NCBI GenBank assembly: GCA_963693305.1
Contig: OY855913.1
Span: 22,425,614 to 22,489,613 of the forward strand
Direction of reading: 5' to 3'
Length of the DNA: 64,000 bases
DNA from: Meandrina meandrites
Lineage: Eukaryota; Cnidaria; Anthozoa; Scleractinia; Meandrinidae
The position numbers were made by a program, and so were the translations under genes. Of this stretch, positions 37,051 through 49,200 are shown one piece after another (the stretch's first letter is position 1; every line of letters begins with the position of its first letter). The notes beneath the pieces are model-generated. The model saw nothing but the letters and a program-made list of their open reading frames with translations. It was not told the origin of the DNA and made no database searches.

Positions 37051-37858
37051 TGCCGGAAATCCAGGGAAAATCGAGTTTTGAGTTAGCCAGGACATAACAT
37101 GTTGATCAAAGTCGATCATTGAAAACGCAGTCGATAAGTCGATAGTACTCGATATTTGTTGATAATTGTCAATCGACAAGTTTAATTTGTCAATAAAAGT
37201 CAATAATCAGAAGATTTACGTGATCGACTTTTATCGATTTACGATATTTGTCGATTGATTAGTATCGAATTCGATCGACAATGGCCGTGTTTTCACGAGT
37301 GATTTTTCAGGTGGCTTAGCGAGTGACAGCTGGAAATCTCGTGAAAACAGTTGCTCTTCCTACTCGCTTAAAGTTAAGCGAGTCAGCAAACTTCAATGCA
37401 ATTCTCATTAAATTTAAGCCACCAAACCAGGTAGCTTAAGCGAGTCGGCAATTAATTTCCACCAATGGGAAGCAACTTGCGGTCATTCATCTGACAAGGC
37501 CGTCAAATCGGAAATACAACACGCATTCTATTTTTATTCCTATTCTATGTTTATTTTTATTCCTCCCGCAAAACTTTTGTGGCCAACGCAAAAGCGAAGG
37601 AAGACGGATAATTCCAGAAACGTTCCTTTAAGTGACGCACGGTCAAGCCATGCGAGGTAAGTTTCCGTCCTTTAAACAGTGAGGATGCAAAGCATTTCCC
37701 TAACGTAACAAATTATTTTCTTCAGGTTTCCCTTCGTTATTCCTCAAGTCAGCGATCACTTTCCCGATCCCGCACGTGGACCATACATTTTTCCAGCATG
37801 GCAAAGTCAACTGTGGCTTCTACAACAACGATTTGCTCAACCAGATTCGCCAGCGGAA

Positions 37859-38745
37859 TTGCACACAATCACCACCATAAGCCCGTACCAGAGTACCAGT
37901 CCTGTAGTTGGAGAAGACCAAGATTCCAGCAAAGAAAACAACGCCGGTACCAAAGGTCGTTCTCCCAACTGGTCGGATGCGGAGATTCAATTCCTCATAG
38001 CAACATGGAAGGATCACCATCCCATCAGCAAAAGACACAACTCAGCTGTTTGGGAATCCATTGCCAAACAACTAAACAAGAGAACAGGGGCTCACGTCCA
38101 TCCGCACAGCATCCCAATGCAAAGCTAAAATAAAGAATCTAGAGGACGAATACAAACGTATGAAAGATCACAACAACAAAAGTGGGAACGATCGAGAAAC
38201 GTTCACCTATTACGAAGATTTAAATGAAATACTGGGTTGCCGTTCCAAAATTACGCTGAATGCGGTTTCGAAGACGACGCAGTAGATAAGCGATCAGAGT
38301 CTAGTGACGCAGAGAGCGACGGGGATGGAGAGGATCAGTATCTTTCAGAAACGCTTTTCAGACGAAATCCAACTGCCAACAAGGGCAAGAAAGCTGTGGC
38401 TAGCACGCCAAATTCCTCCAAGCAAAAATCTGCCAAATCTAGTAAAGCCGATGAAGACCTCGCTTTTTCTGAGTCACTTTTTTTAAGAGTAAACCTGGAA
38501 GCAATGCCGGAAAGAGAGCTTCTAGTCCTGCATACCAGCCTCCCGCTAAAAGGTACAAAAAGGGAGAGTCCAGCGGCCAGGGATCCGTTAACACGGAATA
38601 TTTTGGCTTTCTAACTAAAAGCCAAAAACGCGATCACAAATTTTTCGAACGCCTGGCTGAAAAGGAGACAGAGCGAGAGATTAAAAGCCAGGAAATGATG
38701 CTCTCCATGGTAAAAGAACCTGCAAAGATCTTTAAGGGAGAATGA
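37859..38745 (+). pseudogene. Harbinger Myb/SANT-like (trihelix) protein, frameshifted
   Basis: The frame reads NWSDAEIQFLIATWKDHH, a Myb/SANT-like start, and continues through ESIAKQLNKRTG; after a frameshift near 38098 it continues SQCKAKIKNLEDEYKRMKDH and FTYYEDLNEILGC. A second shift near 38240 leads to an acidic linker (ESSDAESDGDGEDQ). A third leads to the C-terminal helix FFERLAEKETEREIK and a stop at 38745. In PIF/Harbinger elements this protein binds the transposase and the element ends. With at least three frame breaks it cannot make the full protein. Confidence 0.8.
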
Positions 38746-39085
38746 AGTACACGTAAAAACATTACTCTGCATGGACAAGGAATAGATTAACAAAAGTCCA
38801 CGAACAACAATTTTGTTTCTAATATTGTTTTGTTAACAGTTAATTCATTTTAAAGTTCATGATTTTCTGAAAAAATGGATTATACCAATTACTGTATTAC
38901 CATGAAAACATGAACCACAGTGCTGAAGCTTGCGGTTGTCGAGAATTGAAATGTTGATTATAATTTTCATTGGAGTCAACAAGTCTTTCGGTAGGATTTT
39001 AGATTGAAAATTTTTCTTATAGGAGACATGTAGCTATGATTGAAATCTTTAGCGGTCGTCAGAAGTGCTGAGCAAAATTCATCTT

Positions 39086-39568
39086 TTAATTTGAGTGCAG
39101 TGCATCTTCCAACTCCGAAAACAAGTCCCGTAGTTCGGTACGAGTTGCAAGCCGCCACAAAGCAACTGCTACTCGCTTCTCCACCCTGACCGGAATGGCA
39201 CGTCTCATGTTTGTGTCTTGTCGAATTAAATGCGGTCCAACCAAATTGCAGGCAAACTGGAAGGTCTGTCTCGAGATTCGGAAATGTTCTTGCCAAATGT
39301 TATCTGCGTATTGCTTTAAAACCATATTCTCAAGCCAAAATTGTGGCCTTTCCAGAACCCACGCAACTTTCCTTCTGCGGCATATCTTTCTCCGAGGATG
39401 ATAAAAATAAGCTTCCATTACTCTACTCCTGCCTCTTAGTGCAAGCAATCTCAGCCTTTGCTGAAATCTGTTCCTTCGTCGAAAGAAAACTAAGCGCACA
39501 TAAACCGTGATTAAAAGAAGAAGGACGAACAAGCGAGCTTCGTTTGGATCTCCCGCCATATTATTCAA
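39086..39568 (-). pseudogene. HARBI1-type transposase, N-terminal fragment
   Basis: The 160-codon frame has the helical N-terminus of Harbinger nucleases: WQEHFRISRQTFQFACNLVG, then PHLIRQDTNMRRAIPVRVEK and VAVALWRLATRTELRDL. It then stops. The catalytic DDE core that should follow is absent; only about 0.3 kb separates it from the end of the partner gene. A separate catalytic-core fragment of this superfamily is at 57103-57404. Confidence 0.85.
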
Positions 39569-39961
39569 ATTGATTAATTCGCGCGCGTGGTCTACTCAAA
39601 TTAGTGAGTCTGTAAGATGAAATTTATCTGACTCGTGAAAACACCTATCATTTGTAAGTCGCTTAAACGGAGTCTGTAAACAAAACACCGCCGAAATTGT
39701 TAAGCGAGACAAGCGCTGTCGTGAAAACACAACCAATGATCGGATTTTATCGACTATCGAAATTATCGACATGTTACGTCCTGAGTTAGCCCGAGATTCG
39801 AGTTAGCGCGGGTTATGTCAGTATTACTGGCCGGGTATTCCGAAATCGCTCCAGTTTATGTATAAAAACAATATATGTCTGAAGATCATGTTAAAAAATA
39901 AAGTTACGATAACACCCAAACTTAAATTATACAAGCTTATTAAGCTTACGTTTAGCTTACA

Positions 39962-40105
39962 GGTCACCTCGCCACCCGGGAATCTCGCCACCAACCAACT
40001 CGCCACCAAGCAAAGTCACCTCGGCTCATGGATTAAAGAACGAGGAATACACCAGTTTTGGTGGCGAGTTGGTTGGTGGCGAGATTCCCTGGTGGCGAGG
40101 TGACC
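39962..40105. repeat. 144-bp foldback element with CTCGCCACC repeats
   Basis: Two 47-bp arms (39962-40008 and 40059-40105) are inverse copies with about one mismatch, each holding three spaced copies of ctcgccacc. The 50-bp loop is unrelated. Boundaries are sharp but I could not identify a target duplication. Confidence 0.85.
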
Positions 40106-40452
40106 GGATACCTACGTTTATGTCTAAGCTCAATATTAAAAAGCATCGGCAAACAAACGGACACGTTGCGATCGAAAATATACTCATGTACTTTCGCTTT
40201 TTTAGCGTTCTTTAGCGTTAGCAACTCTTACAACTTTGTAACTCTACTGCTATTATAGGAGCGAGTTGCTGTTAAAAAAAACGTCCAAGTTAAAGATCTT
40301 ACAGTACACCTTACCTTTTCTTTCAGAAATTGAATTCCCGCTGCAGCAATTGCTGCAGGCGCGATGACTCCTGGGAGACAACACGGCACAACCACTTTGT
40401 TCGTGCGGGGGGTACACCTGTGAAGCCTGTTTTCCCACCGCTAATATCCCCA

Positions 40453-40836
40453 GGGGGGTACTCGAAGTATACATGACGGGGGGGTCCGACGTATTTTTGG
40501 GGGTTGAAAATTTACACGCTCGGTATGTTTTTTGGGTCAAGAGATCTGTCACATATTTTTTTAGGTCTTAAAAAAATACGCGTATTTTTTTGGGTCTTAC
40601 CTCCGAGCGAACTTTTCGTTTCGGGTTTTCGTTGCGATTTAGTGGATCAGAAAAACATTCATTCGAACTTTTATTCAGCGACGTGTGCTCCGGAAAAACT
40701 GTTAATATTAAGAAGACAATACAATGTACATTTGGAATCTGGCTTTTGGGTTGGAAATTTTAATGCCAGGTATTTTTTTGGGTCTAAAATTTCAGGCTTG
40801 TGTATTTTTTTGGGTTTGCAATATGAAGCTCCGTCG
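40453..40836. mobile_element. 0.4-kb inverted-end element, copy 2 (truncated)
   Basis: Inverted copy of 35300-35704: it has ggggggtactcgaagtatac at the left and the motif gtatttttttgggtct inside, but the right terminal repeat is missing. The truncated edge lies about 80 bp upstream of the histone H2A start codon. Confidence 0.8.
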
Positions 40837-40918
40837 GTAGCTTTTGATTCGCCGCCTACGTTCAAATTGTCTTGCCAAGATCCGCGCGCACATTTCGTTA
40901 GAAGATAACGTTTTCAGT

Positions 40919-41299
40919 ATGTCGGGTCGCGGCAAAGGCAAAGCCAAGGGCACAAAGGCCAAATCTCGTTCTTCCCGCGCAGGGCTTCAGTTCCCAGTTG
41001 GTCGTATCCATCGCCTTCTGCGCAAAGGCAACTACAGCGAGCGTGTAGGCGCCGGCGCTCCGGTTTATCTTGCCGCAGTGCTCGAGTACTTGAGCGCTGA
41101 GATTCTGGAGTTGGCGGGCAACGCTGCTCGTGACAACAAGAAGACAAGAATCATCCCCCGTCACCTTCAACTGGCTGTCCGTAATGATGAAGAGTTGAAC
41201 AAACTGCTCGCCGGTGTCACCATCGCCCAGGGTGGTGTTCTTCCCAACATCCAGGCTGTTCTACTGCCCAAGAAGACCGAGAAGAAGGCAAAAGCGTAA
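40919..41299 (+). CDS. H2A: Histone H2A, canonical replication type
   Basis: The product has 126 residues and starts [20 protein letters not shown]. It has the H2A signature [10 protein letters not shown], the acidic-patch region ([16 protein letters not shown]) and the tail [12 protein letters not shown]. It pairs with H2B in the nucleosome core. No SQ[ED]Y tail is present, so it is not H2A.X, and it lacks H2A.Z features. The gene is intronless and has a histone 3' stem-loop 30 nt after the stop in place of a poly(A) signal, marking it as S-phase regulated. The longer upstream frame (from 40844) is leader. No other histone genes are visible, so it is an orphan copy, and a truncated repeat lies just upstream. 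Confidence 0.97.
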   Translation: MSGRGKGKAKGTKAKSRSSRAGLQFPVGRIHRLLRKGNYSERVGAGAPVYLAAVLEYLSAEILELAGNAARDNKKTRIIPRHLQLAVRNDEELNKLLAGVTIAQGGVLPNIQAVLLPKKTEKKAKA

Positions 41300-41328
41300 T
41301 TTCTTGGCGCCAAAAAAAAAATACAAAC

Positions 41329-41344
41329 GGCTCTTTTAGGAGCC
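41329..41344 (+). terminator. Histone mRNA 3' stem-loop
   Basis: ggctcttttaggagcc folds into the six-pair stem and UUUA loop bound by SLBP; one pair is a U-G wobble compared with the usual consensus. It directs 3' cleavage of the H2A transcript without polyadenylation. Confidence 0.92.
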
Positions 41345-41570
41345 ACCAAATGCTATAAAAGTTATGACCAACAAGTACTTTACCTACTCGTTTCATGTAA
41401 ACGTGATGGTCGTGATGCTAAGTTCAGCATCACCCCGTTGTACTCTTTTTCTAGTTATTTAGTCTCGCCTAACTTTTCACGTTCACTTCGCAAGTTCAAA
41501 TTATTTCATATCGATATCATGTTGATCCTTCAAACCACAAAAGTTATTTAAATATGAACGGTAGTCTTAC

Positions 41571-41701
41571 TAGACTTTCAATAAAGTCCTTCGTCTTTAT
41601 TATGGCGCGCCGGGACGAAGGTCGACCTCTCGCGACTTCGCCGCTCGCTAGGCCGCTTCGCTCGCTTATTTAACTCGTAAGGTCGACTTGTAGCAAGTCT
41701 A
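41571..41701. mobile_element. Small MITE, copy 1 (131 bp)
   Basis: Begins tagactttcaataaagtcct and ends cgacttgtagcaagtcta, imperfect inverse ends. The interior is rich in cgcttcgctcgctta. A second copy is at 55247-55391. Confidence 0.75.
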
Positions 41702-41869
41702 TAGTCTTACACGTAATTTTGATTTCGTTATTTCTACTCTACGCCGGATATTTAGTTCTCTAGCACAAACAATTCGTCAGTCACCCCAAAGTGTACTGCC
41801 ATTGAAAGGACGCCGCTGTCTGTATGCACAGCCTTCTTATCAGGGATCGGATGTTCTAGATTTCACCAG

Positions 41870-41893
41870 AAGTCCATAACTAGTTATGGACTT
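41870..41893. repeat. 24-bp perfect palindrome
   Basis: aagtccataac followed by its exact inverse around a central TA. No known binding site is recognised. Confidence 0.85.
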
Positions 41894-41901
41894 TTGATTT
41901 C

Positions 41902-43249
41902 ACTAGTTACTTGATAACGTATGAGGTCTTTACTTACCGGTATTCCTGATTGAGGTTCCAGAAGCTCTATAATCCTCGGCTTACTCTTGTTCTTGGTAGT
42001 TCAATTAAAGTTTTATTTCAACTAATAGTTCGGGTACTGCCGCGAATCAAATCAAGATCAGAGAGGAAGCTTCGCTTTGGCTAAAAGAGAGCCGACGTAT
42101 TTCCTCTCCACGCTAGCCTGTATTCGCAGCCTAGGTTTTCGCTTGAGTTTGTAGTTTCATTTTGCAGTATACGTTTGTCTCCTTTACACTATGATGCAAC
42201 GACAAGCAACTGATTGGCATATGGATTTCAAATTTGTTATTAGTTAAGTGAAAACGACAAAGAATCGAAGATTAACAATGGCTTTGTTTGGCAAACAATT
42301 GATTTTTAGCATTGTCATTGATTCTTTTGTTTGCGCCACGGACTGCTACTACTGTTGAGCTTACGGTTTGCGTTATTCTCAAGTTTATCAATTTTAAATC
42401 TCTTAAGAGTAGTAAAAGAGGTAGATATATGATAAAATGTATGATATATGATAAAACTGGGAAGAGAAAACTGAGAAACACGTGCAAACCTTTGGTAAAT
42501 CGACCGAAGTTCATAGTTACTAGTTGAAAAGCTCCACTTAATCTGCGCAAGACCACGCGGCCACTCCATGTCTTTCTCTGGTCTGTGCGAAACTGAGCAG
42601 GGCTGTTTTTCACGTGCTCCAGTACATCAGATAATACTAGAGTGCCCACTACTGCTGGGAGAGCTATAACCGTAACGACTGGCAAAAACCAGGCTCGTTT
42701 TTACGACTATTTTGCAGAATGCAAAATAGGAGTTAAGTTAACGAGCGCGAATTCGGTCGGTCATTCCTTCTTTGGGTCGTAGACTTTTGTTTGTAATTCC
42801 GCTGAACAATGCATAACTTAACTTGACGATGAAAGTTTTCAAAATGTCTACAAATGTGAAACACAGTGAAGCGATGAGTAATGAGATAATTACAGGTATG
42901 TCAAGAGCATGTGGTGTGAGCATTTTCCTCTTTTCAACCTAGAAAGCTTTTGTTGTCCTTGTTAAATGAACTCGGGCTCCTGACAAGCATGGGTTTTAAT
43001 AACATGTTTCATGCAATGCGTGAATATTGAGCAAAATAACAAAGGTTAGGCGCACGCTATGGCCTGTCACGCGCGAATTTTCAAAGTATTTACACTGTTC
43101 GCAATTTTCTCATTTCTTTGCAAGCCTCGTGGTGAATCATTACTAGAAAAGATCAGTTATGGTGTCCATCATAGGTCGAACGCACTCCCCAATCTTTGAT
43201 TACTACTTGTAGTGTCCAGTGTAGTCTGGTCTATTCTACGTCGTGACGT
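41902..43249. other. No recognisable gene
   Basis: Spacer between the H2A gene and the 3' end of the LicD gene. Small overlapping frames (42272-42685 and neighbours) occur on both strands without domain or splice support. A block near 42690 (tttttacgactattttgc with its short inverse) resembles one near 23510. Confidence 0.45.
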
Positions 43250-46200
43250 TTAAATAAGCGGATAGTCGCTAAACTGAAGATTACCATCGGCTGGGAACTG
43301 GTCAAGACACGCCAAGTGACCCGGCTCACGACATTTGTTGAAGAATCCGGGTTTGTAATCAGCCCATGAACTCGATACATCACTTCTAGCTGACCAGTGC
43401 TCTGAGTGGCGGTAAATATTAGGCCCATATCGATTGCGAGCAAAAAGTCCTGGATTACGCGCTGCAGGCACCCATTGCCCAGCAATCATCACTTTTGTTG
43501 GTCGCTGACTGCTCGCATCAAGTAACTCTGATTCTAGAATGCGACAACCATAAAGTTCTACCTTCCAGCCGTCTCTAAACGTTAGAATTACGCCTGAGCC
43601 ACGTTTTAGCCCGTCGTCACAAAATCCGGTCTTTCCTTTATCACTGAACCTAAAGCCCGCTGCTTCGAATCTTGGACGAAGCTTTTGAAGAGCCGTGTAG
43701 TTCTCGTTTAGAAATTTGATGTCACCATCAAGTTCCCATGGTAATAATTTACTAAACTTGACAGCTCCTGAAAAAGAACTTGTAATGATTAATCGGGGAT
43801 TTAAACCTCGGGCATTTCATTGAGTTTTCTAGGATGGTTACGATATATGCTAACATCAACAAACACAAATTATTTAAGCCAATCAAATTTCATTGTGACA
43901 TATTTGCATAGCAACAGCCGTGAAGGAGGTGGAAGAAGCAGCTAAGGTACAGGCTTTGGCCGAGGTGAAGGACAAGATGAGCGAGAAGTAATTCTCACTT
44001 TTATATACGTCAATACAAATTTCAACAGATTTATAACCTGGAACTGTTGGAGGATGTTGTTGTCTTCCAATTTTTGTGTAACTTTGTCAACACTATTAAT
44101 TAGACTTATGGCCTTGAAATGATAGCATTTAGTATAATTTTCAGAGGTAAAATGAGAATCGGAATTTCTGCTTGGTCGAGAAGTTCGTCTAATGACGCTA
44201 TATTCATCGCACTTGGGTTTGAGTATAGCATTTCAAGACTTGGTTACTAAGCCACGCCACCTTCGTCATCAAGGAAAGTACACGTGGTTGTCAGTTGCTG
44301 TATTAAATTTCCTTCATTCGACATTTAAAATATTAGAAATTTTGTAAAATGACTACTTTGGCCTTTGGATCAAAACGATTGTCACTAATGGTTTTTCAAG
44401 GCACACCTCAGTGCAGTGGTTTCGTTTATAACGCGGCCATGACAAACTGTGACCGAAACTGTGACAGATCGAGTGACCGAAATTTCTTTCTTTGAGTAGC
44501 TTCTCACTTTAAGACGGTAAGCACAATTGTTCATAAGTAACCAACGATCAAACCAAGGTACCAGATGAATGTATTTCTTGTGTTCCGTTCCATTGCCTAA
44601 ACTCAGTTGTAAATTCACGCCTTTTTTTTTCGCTACACGCTTGATGAACTATAAAGAAAAACTCAGAGCTCAAACGTTAGTGCAGAATGCGATGTGGCCG
44701 ATCAATTGAAAGTAAGATGTGTTTTACTTTATTTACTTTGTGATGTATTGGACTTTATTTCAGTTTCAGTGAGACGTTCAAACACCAAACGTGATACTTA
44801 CGCTTTTCTTTACCACCGTAAGATGATACTTTTGCTCGTTTGTAGCTTGATACTTTTGTTTTTCTGCCAAACACTGCAACATGGTACTTTTTGTTCTTTG
44901 TTATTGTAGTTGCTTTGCTTTCAGTAATGAAACCAGTTATATAAATTAAATTAATTATTAATAAATTTATATAAATATAAATTAATATAAATTAATTATT
45001 GATAAATTAAAGGAATGGGTTTTCGGTTTTTGAAAGGCCGTTTAAGAAATGTGCTACATCAAGAATTAGTTCACATGAACCATTGTTGTGACGCCTCAAA
45101 GTTTAACTTAATTAATTTATGGTTTTAACTTGCCATCACGGAGTCTACATGAATCGTACCGCAGAAAAAAAAACACGCGACGTTTGTAAGTGTTCTGGTT
45201 CATACGTTTAGCGCGAAGTCCCCAGAAAGAATAATACCATAAGGAGAGCATAGGGGTAAACTTCTAAAACAAATATTAAGTCTGCCTTCTTCATGTAAAA
45301 GTAACGCAGAATTATACTCCACGTTTTTAACCTAGTGCACACAGTCAGGTGCTACCCACCCCGTACCTCCTTCACAAGAATAATTAATTAAAATTAGTAT
45401 TTATTAATAGACTATTGAAGTTTACACCACAGCGCTTTAGCGTCAGCCGAGGCATTACCTAATAGTGATCCTTCATGTACTTCGCAATAAATTCCCACGT
45501 TTTCACACTCCTTTATAACGAACTTGATCGCATCAGCGAGATTCTCCAAATCACACGGAGGAACTCCCAATCCCGTTTTTCTCTTACAAGGAGTTGAGCT
45601 GGTATGAGAGTACCCACGTCTGCAGCCGTACCAGCGGACTTTGCCATCAGATTCGACCCATTTCTTCACGTCCCACTTTTGAGCCAAGGCGGTGTATTTT
45701 TGGTCCGGAATTTCTCTCTCATAAGTGTCGAACATGACGTCGGGACAACTCACGACAACTTTCGCTGGATGTTTCAGTTTTAAACGCCAAAACAGGTCCT
45801 GAAAGACACCGAAAGGTAGCCTGGGAAGTAGAATACAGAAGATAAATCAACCAAGTTATACTAATTTCTAAATTAACTGTCGTGTTGCGTCGGCGGGCAA
45901 TTAAGTGAATCACTGTTGATTAGCAACTAGAAGCTGTTGAAGGTAGATAAAACGCCATACCATTCGCGCTTTATCCCCTCGTGAAAGCATTTTGCGCCTA
46001 CAACACGCACAAAACTGTACAGGTCTCTATTATCAAGAGTGCTCAAGAGTTTCACGGAGGCAGCGTGGCCTAGTGGTTAGGGCGCTGGACTTGTAATCCG
46101 GAGGTCCCGGGTTCAAATCCTCCTCCCTGCCACTAGATGGATTTGTCTTCGGTGGTCCCGAGTTCAACTCCTCCACGCTTTGTATATAGCCAACTTGTCA

Positions 46201-49200
46201 GCCTCCTGCCAGTTGGGATTTTTAACAAGTTTCTGTTTGATTTGTAATATTTGTTTCACTATTTACAGTTTCACTTAGTACAGCTGTGCTAAATACATTG
46301 ACACTTAAATAAAGTGATTTATTTTTTTTAGCGAAGCTAAAATGTTCAAGATAGGACACGTACGCCATCCGTGAGTCCGTGAGGAAGTTAAAAATAGTTT
46401 AATAATAATAATTGCCCCGCAGGGTTTTTGCCAAAACCCAAAGAGGCAACCTAGGACTACTCGCGTAAAAAAGGAATTGCAGGGAAAAAAAGAATTGTAG
46501 AAAAAAAAGGATGAGATATATGGTGGTACGATATGCGAGTGGTCCCGATTTGAAGAAACTGGGCGCGCACGGTTGTCTCGGCTAGTTCGTTTTCAGCACG
46601 CACACAAGGTGATATTGGGTAGTTCTTGTTATACCGGCTGTAGATGCAGAAAAAAATGGCCGTCGCATATTGTGAACGCAGGACACATTTCTTGCTTGAA
46701 GAAATGGCTGAAGTGTGCCCGAAATTCAAGACAGCAGAGTTTTAATCAGCGACTGACCGTTGTGAAAACAGTGGAAATCGTTTGAATCGTATCTCTGGTA
46801 TCTGAGCAACATAACTACGCTACTCGAAGTGCATCCCTACAATGCTTAAATCCCAGTTTGTCCAGAATAAATATAAGGAAATTTTCCCCCACTGTTATTG
46901 GATGTTACTATGGGAATGACCCTCCTTTATCTATACCTAACTTAGCAACTAGATAACGTTTTGAAAAAGCACTCAACCAAAATCTCGGCCTAGCATATTT
47001 GAGTCTCGGAATCTCGAGCTCGCAAAAAAACAACGCTTGTCTCGGGATCTCGAATTTTGGAATTGAGTCTCCGAGTCTCGCAAACCAAGCGAAAGTTTTA
47101 ATCAGTTTGAACCGTCACAAATAACGGCAACGACAACAGTAAAGCAGAAAGCTACAGAGCGTTAGACTAGCGTTGTAATAGTCTCGCGCTGGGATTTCTA
47201 GATCACGGTGTCTCGCGCTCGGATTTTTGAATCGCGCGGGCTCGGATTTGAAAAAAAAAAAGTTGCAAGTCTCGGTCTCAGATTTTAAATGAGGGTCTCG
47301 GCGTCTCGGCGAGTCTCGGATTTTACCATTCTATCCCCCTAGTATTATTTTGCTCAGTATTCATACTTCTTCCTCTCCTATGTTAAGTTAACTTTTTTAT
47401 CCTAATTATTATTGTCATTTAAACAAGGGCATCTAATTAGCTTGCTATATTTTTGCCCTTTTCCATTTCTCTTACTTGTTCTTACTTTATATCTATCTTT
47501 GTAATTTTAGAATGGAATAAATAAATAAAATGAAAAATAAAATGAATCGTACGATGTAGATAAACGCCCTAAACATAGAAGCGTGAACATTGTCATGCAA
47601 TTCAAGGTAATTCGTTTCACACACTAACGATATTCCTTCCAAATTGTCAGTATTTGGGTTGAATAAGGATCAAAATTGGTTTATCGATTCTTAAATATGT
47701 GCCATATTTTGTTATTCGTAGAAATTTTAGGCTTTTTGGCGAGGAAATCACTGTAAGCTTATTTTGAATGTGATAACCTTACGTGTAGTCATCATGAAGT
47801 AACAGTTCACCTGTTCTGCCTGTATTTTTGAGGTAATTTCTGGTAACCTTTCAAACCTACCAATACTCGAACGTACTCATTTTAATCTCTGACAGCGGCT
47901 AGTTTACATGTGTAGATAGAGCGGTGTCACGCAACAAGGAATTTCCGCAGCAAACAATGGTGTGACGTACTTGGCACAATAAAATCGCCTAATTGTGTCG
48001 TCCATGGATTTCCAATAATGAAAGGCGTCAAAAAAAATGTACTCCACTAACCTTAGATTATTGCTGTAAAAAAATTATATGAAGGCGGGGACAGCTATAG
48101 TGAGAACTATTACCAGTTTAATGTTTATAATGCGCAAGTTACATAGGGTGATGCTCACATGCGCATTTCAAAATCTAATTACAATTAAAATCACAGGAAA
48201 ATCACTATACTTAGAGTTCTTAGAGTTTGGGGCAAGAGGTAATTAATAGAGCTATTTAGATTAATGTATATAAAATGCTACTATGAACACTTACTTTTTA
48301 TCAATTCCTATTTGCTTGAGTCCCTCGGCTTTGGCCACAAACGGACCAGAAAGCACATCACACACTATACAATCATTAAACGAGTGGTAATACCCGCCCC
48401 TGAAATATGCTGTCCAGTTTCTGAAGGTCACTTGGAGACAGCCTTTCTCCCACTCCGCCCGCTGATTTTTATGGCTTCCCCCCGCGATGATTGTCTCCTT
48501 GTTGTTGCTAAGGACACGAATGAGCCGTTCAAGATTAACGTCATCAGTGAAGTGCGTAATATCCGGGGCAAAGAGCACGTAGGGCGTGTTCACCTCCTGG
48601 AGTAACTTGGACCATGTCTCTCCATGCGTCAGGTCTTTGGCGACAATGTTTTTTAAATTCAACTGTAGTTTTGTTACCATGTCGTCCGAGAGTTTTTCCT
48701 GCGACGCTAATACAATAGTTATTTTTGGAAAATATTTCGCGACACCATGAAAAACTTGACGTTGTTGTTCCGGTGACGTTTCCACGGGTAAAACGACGAG
48801 CATCGTCACAAGCTGGTTAATTGGAACAAACTCTGTGCAGTTCACTCGATCGTAACCTTTTCTTTGAAACCAGCCGCCATAAAGATGATCCTTTCCCATA
48901 TACTTTTCAGGGCAAACTTCCTTCTTTGGTGCAGAGCTGTCCGGGGAAGAACCGCCTGCACTAGGAATACCTTTGTTCTCGTTTGGTATTTCTGCACCAA
49001 GCGATTTTATTATGTCGTATACAAGTTCAAGATGCTTTCCAACGCGGTGATAATGCATTGGAGAGGATATCAAGCTGCGCTGTGTCTCGGACAGTTCTAC
49101 TGCTAAGCGCTTCAAGTCACTAACCAACCTCGGCGAATCTTTACCATCTACAGTATAAGGTTCATCTGCACTAGTAGTAGTAGTAGTTACTGCACTAGTA

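Larger units (their letters stand above)
37283..39734. mobile_element. PIF/Harbinger transposon derivative, 2.45 kb
   Basis: The ends ggccgtgttttcacga and (inverse) ggttgtgttttcacga are bounded on both sides by the 3-bp duplication AAT (37280-37282, 39735-39737), as expected for PIF/Harbinger. It holds the two genes typical of this superfamily in convergent orientation: a Myb/SANT-like DNA-binding protein on plus and a HARBI1-type transposase on minus. Both are broken: the first carries frameshifts and the second has lost its DDE domain. The copy is non-autonomous. Confidence 0.9.
37087..39785. mobile_element. TCGA-rich MITE split by a Harbinger insertion
   Basis: Left end aggacataacatgttgat and the inverse of cgacatgttacgtcct at the right define an element of about 240 bp once the 2.45-kb insertion is removed. 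Its interior is a degenerate tcgatnnntcgat series. The host of the Harbinger copy is therefore itself a repeat. Confidence 0.55.

Noticed and set aside
46059..46131. Functional tRNA-Thr(TGT)
   Set aside because: The acceptor and T stems have mismatches, and the tail plus a second dispersed copy identify a SINE.
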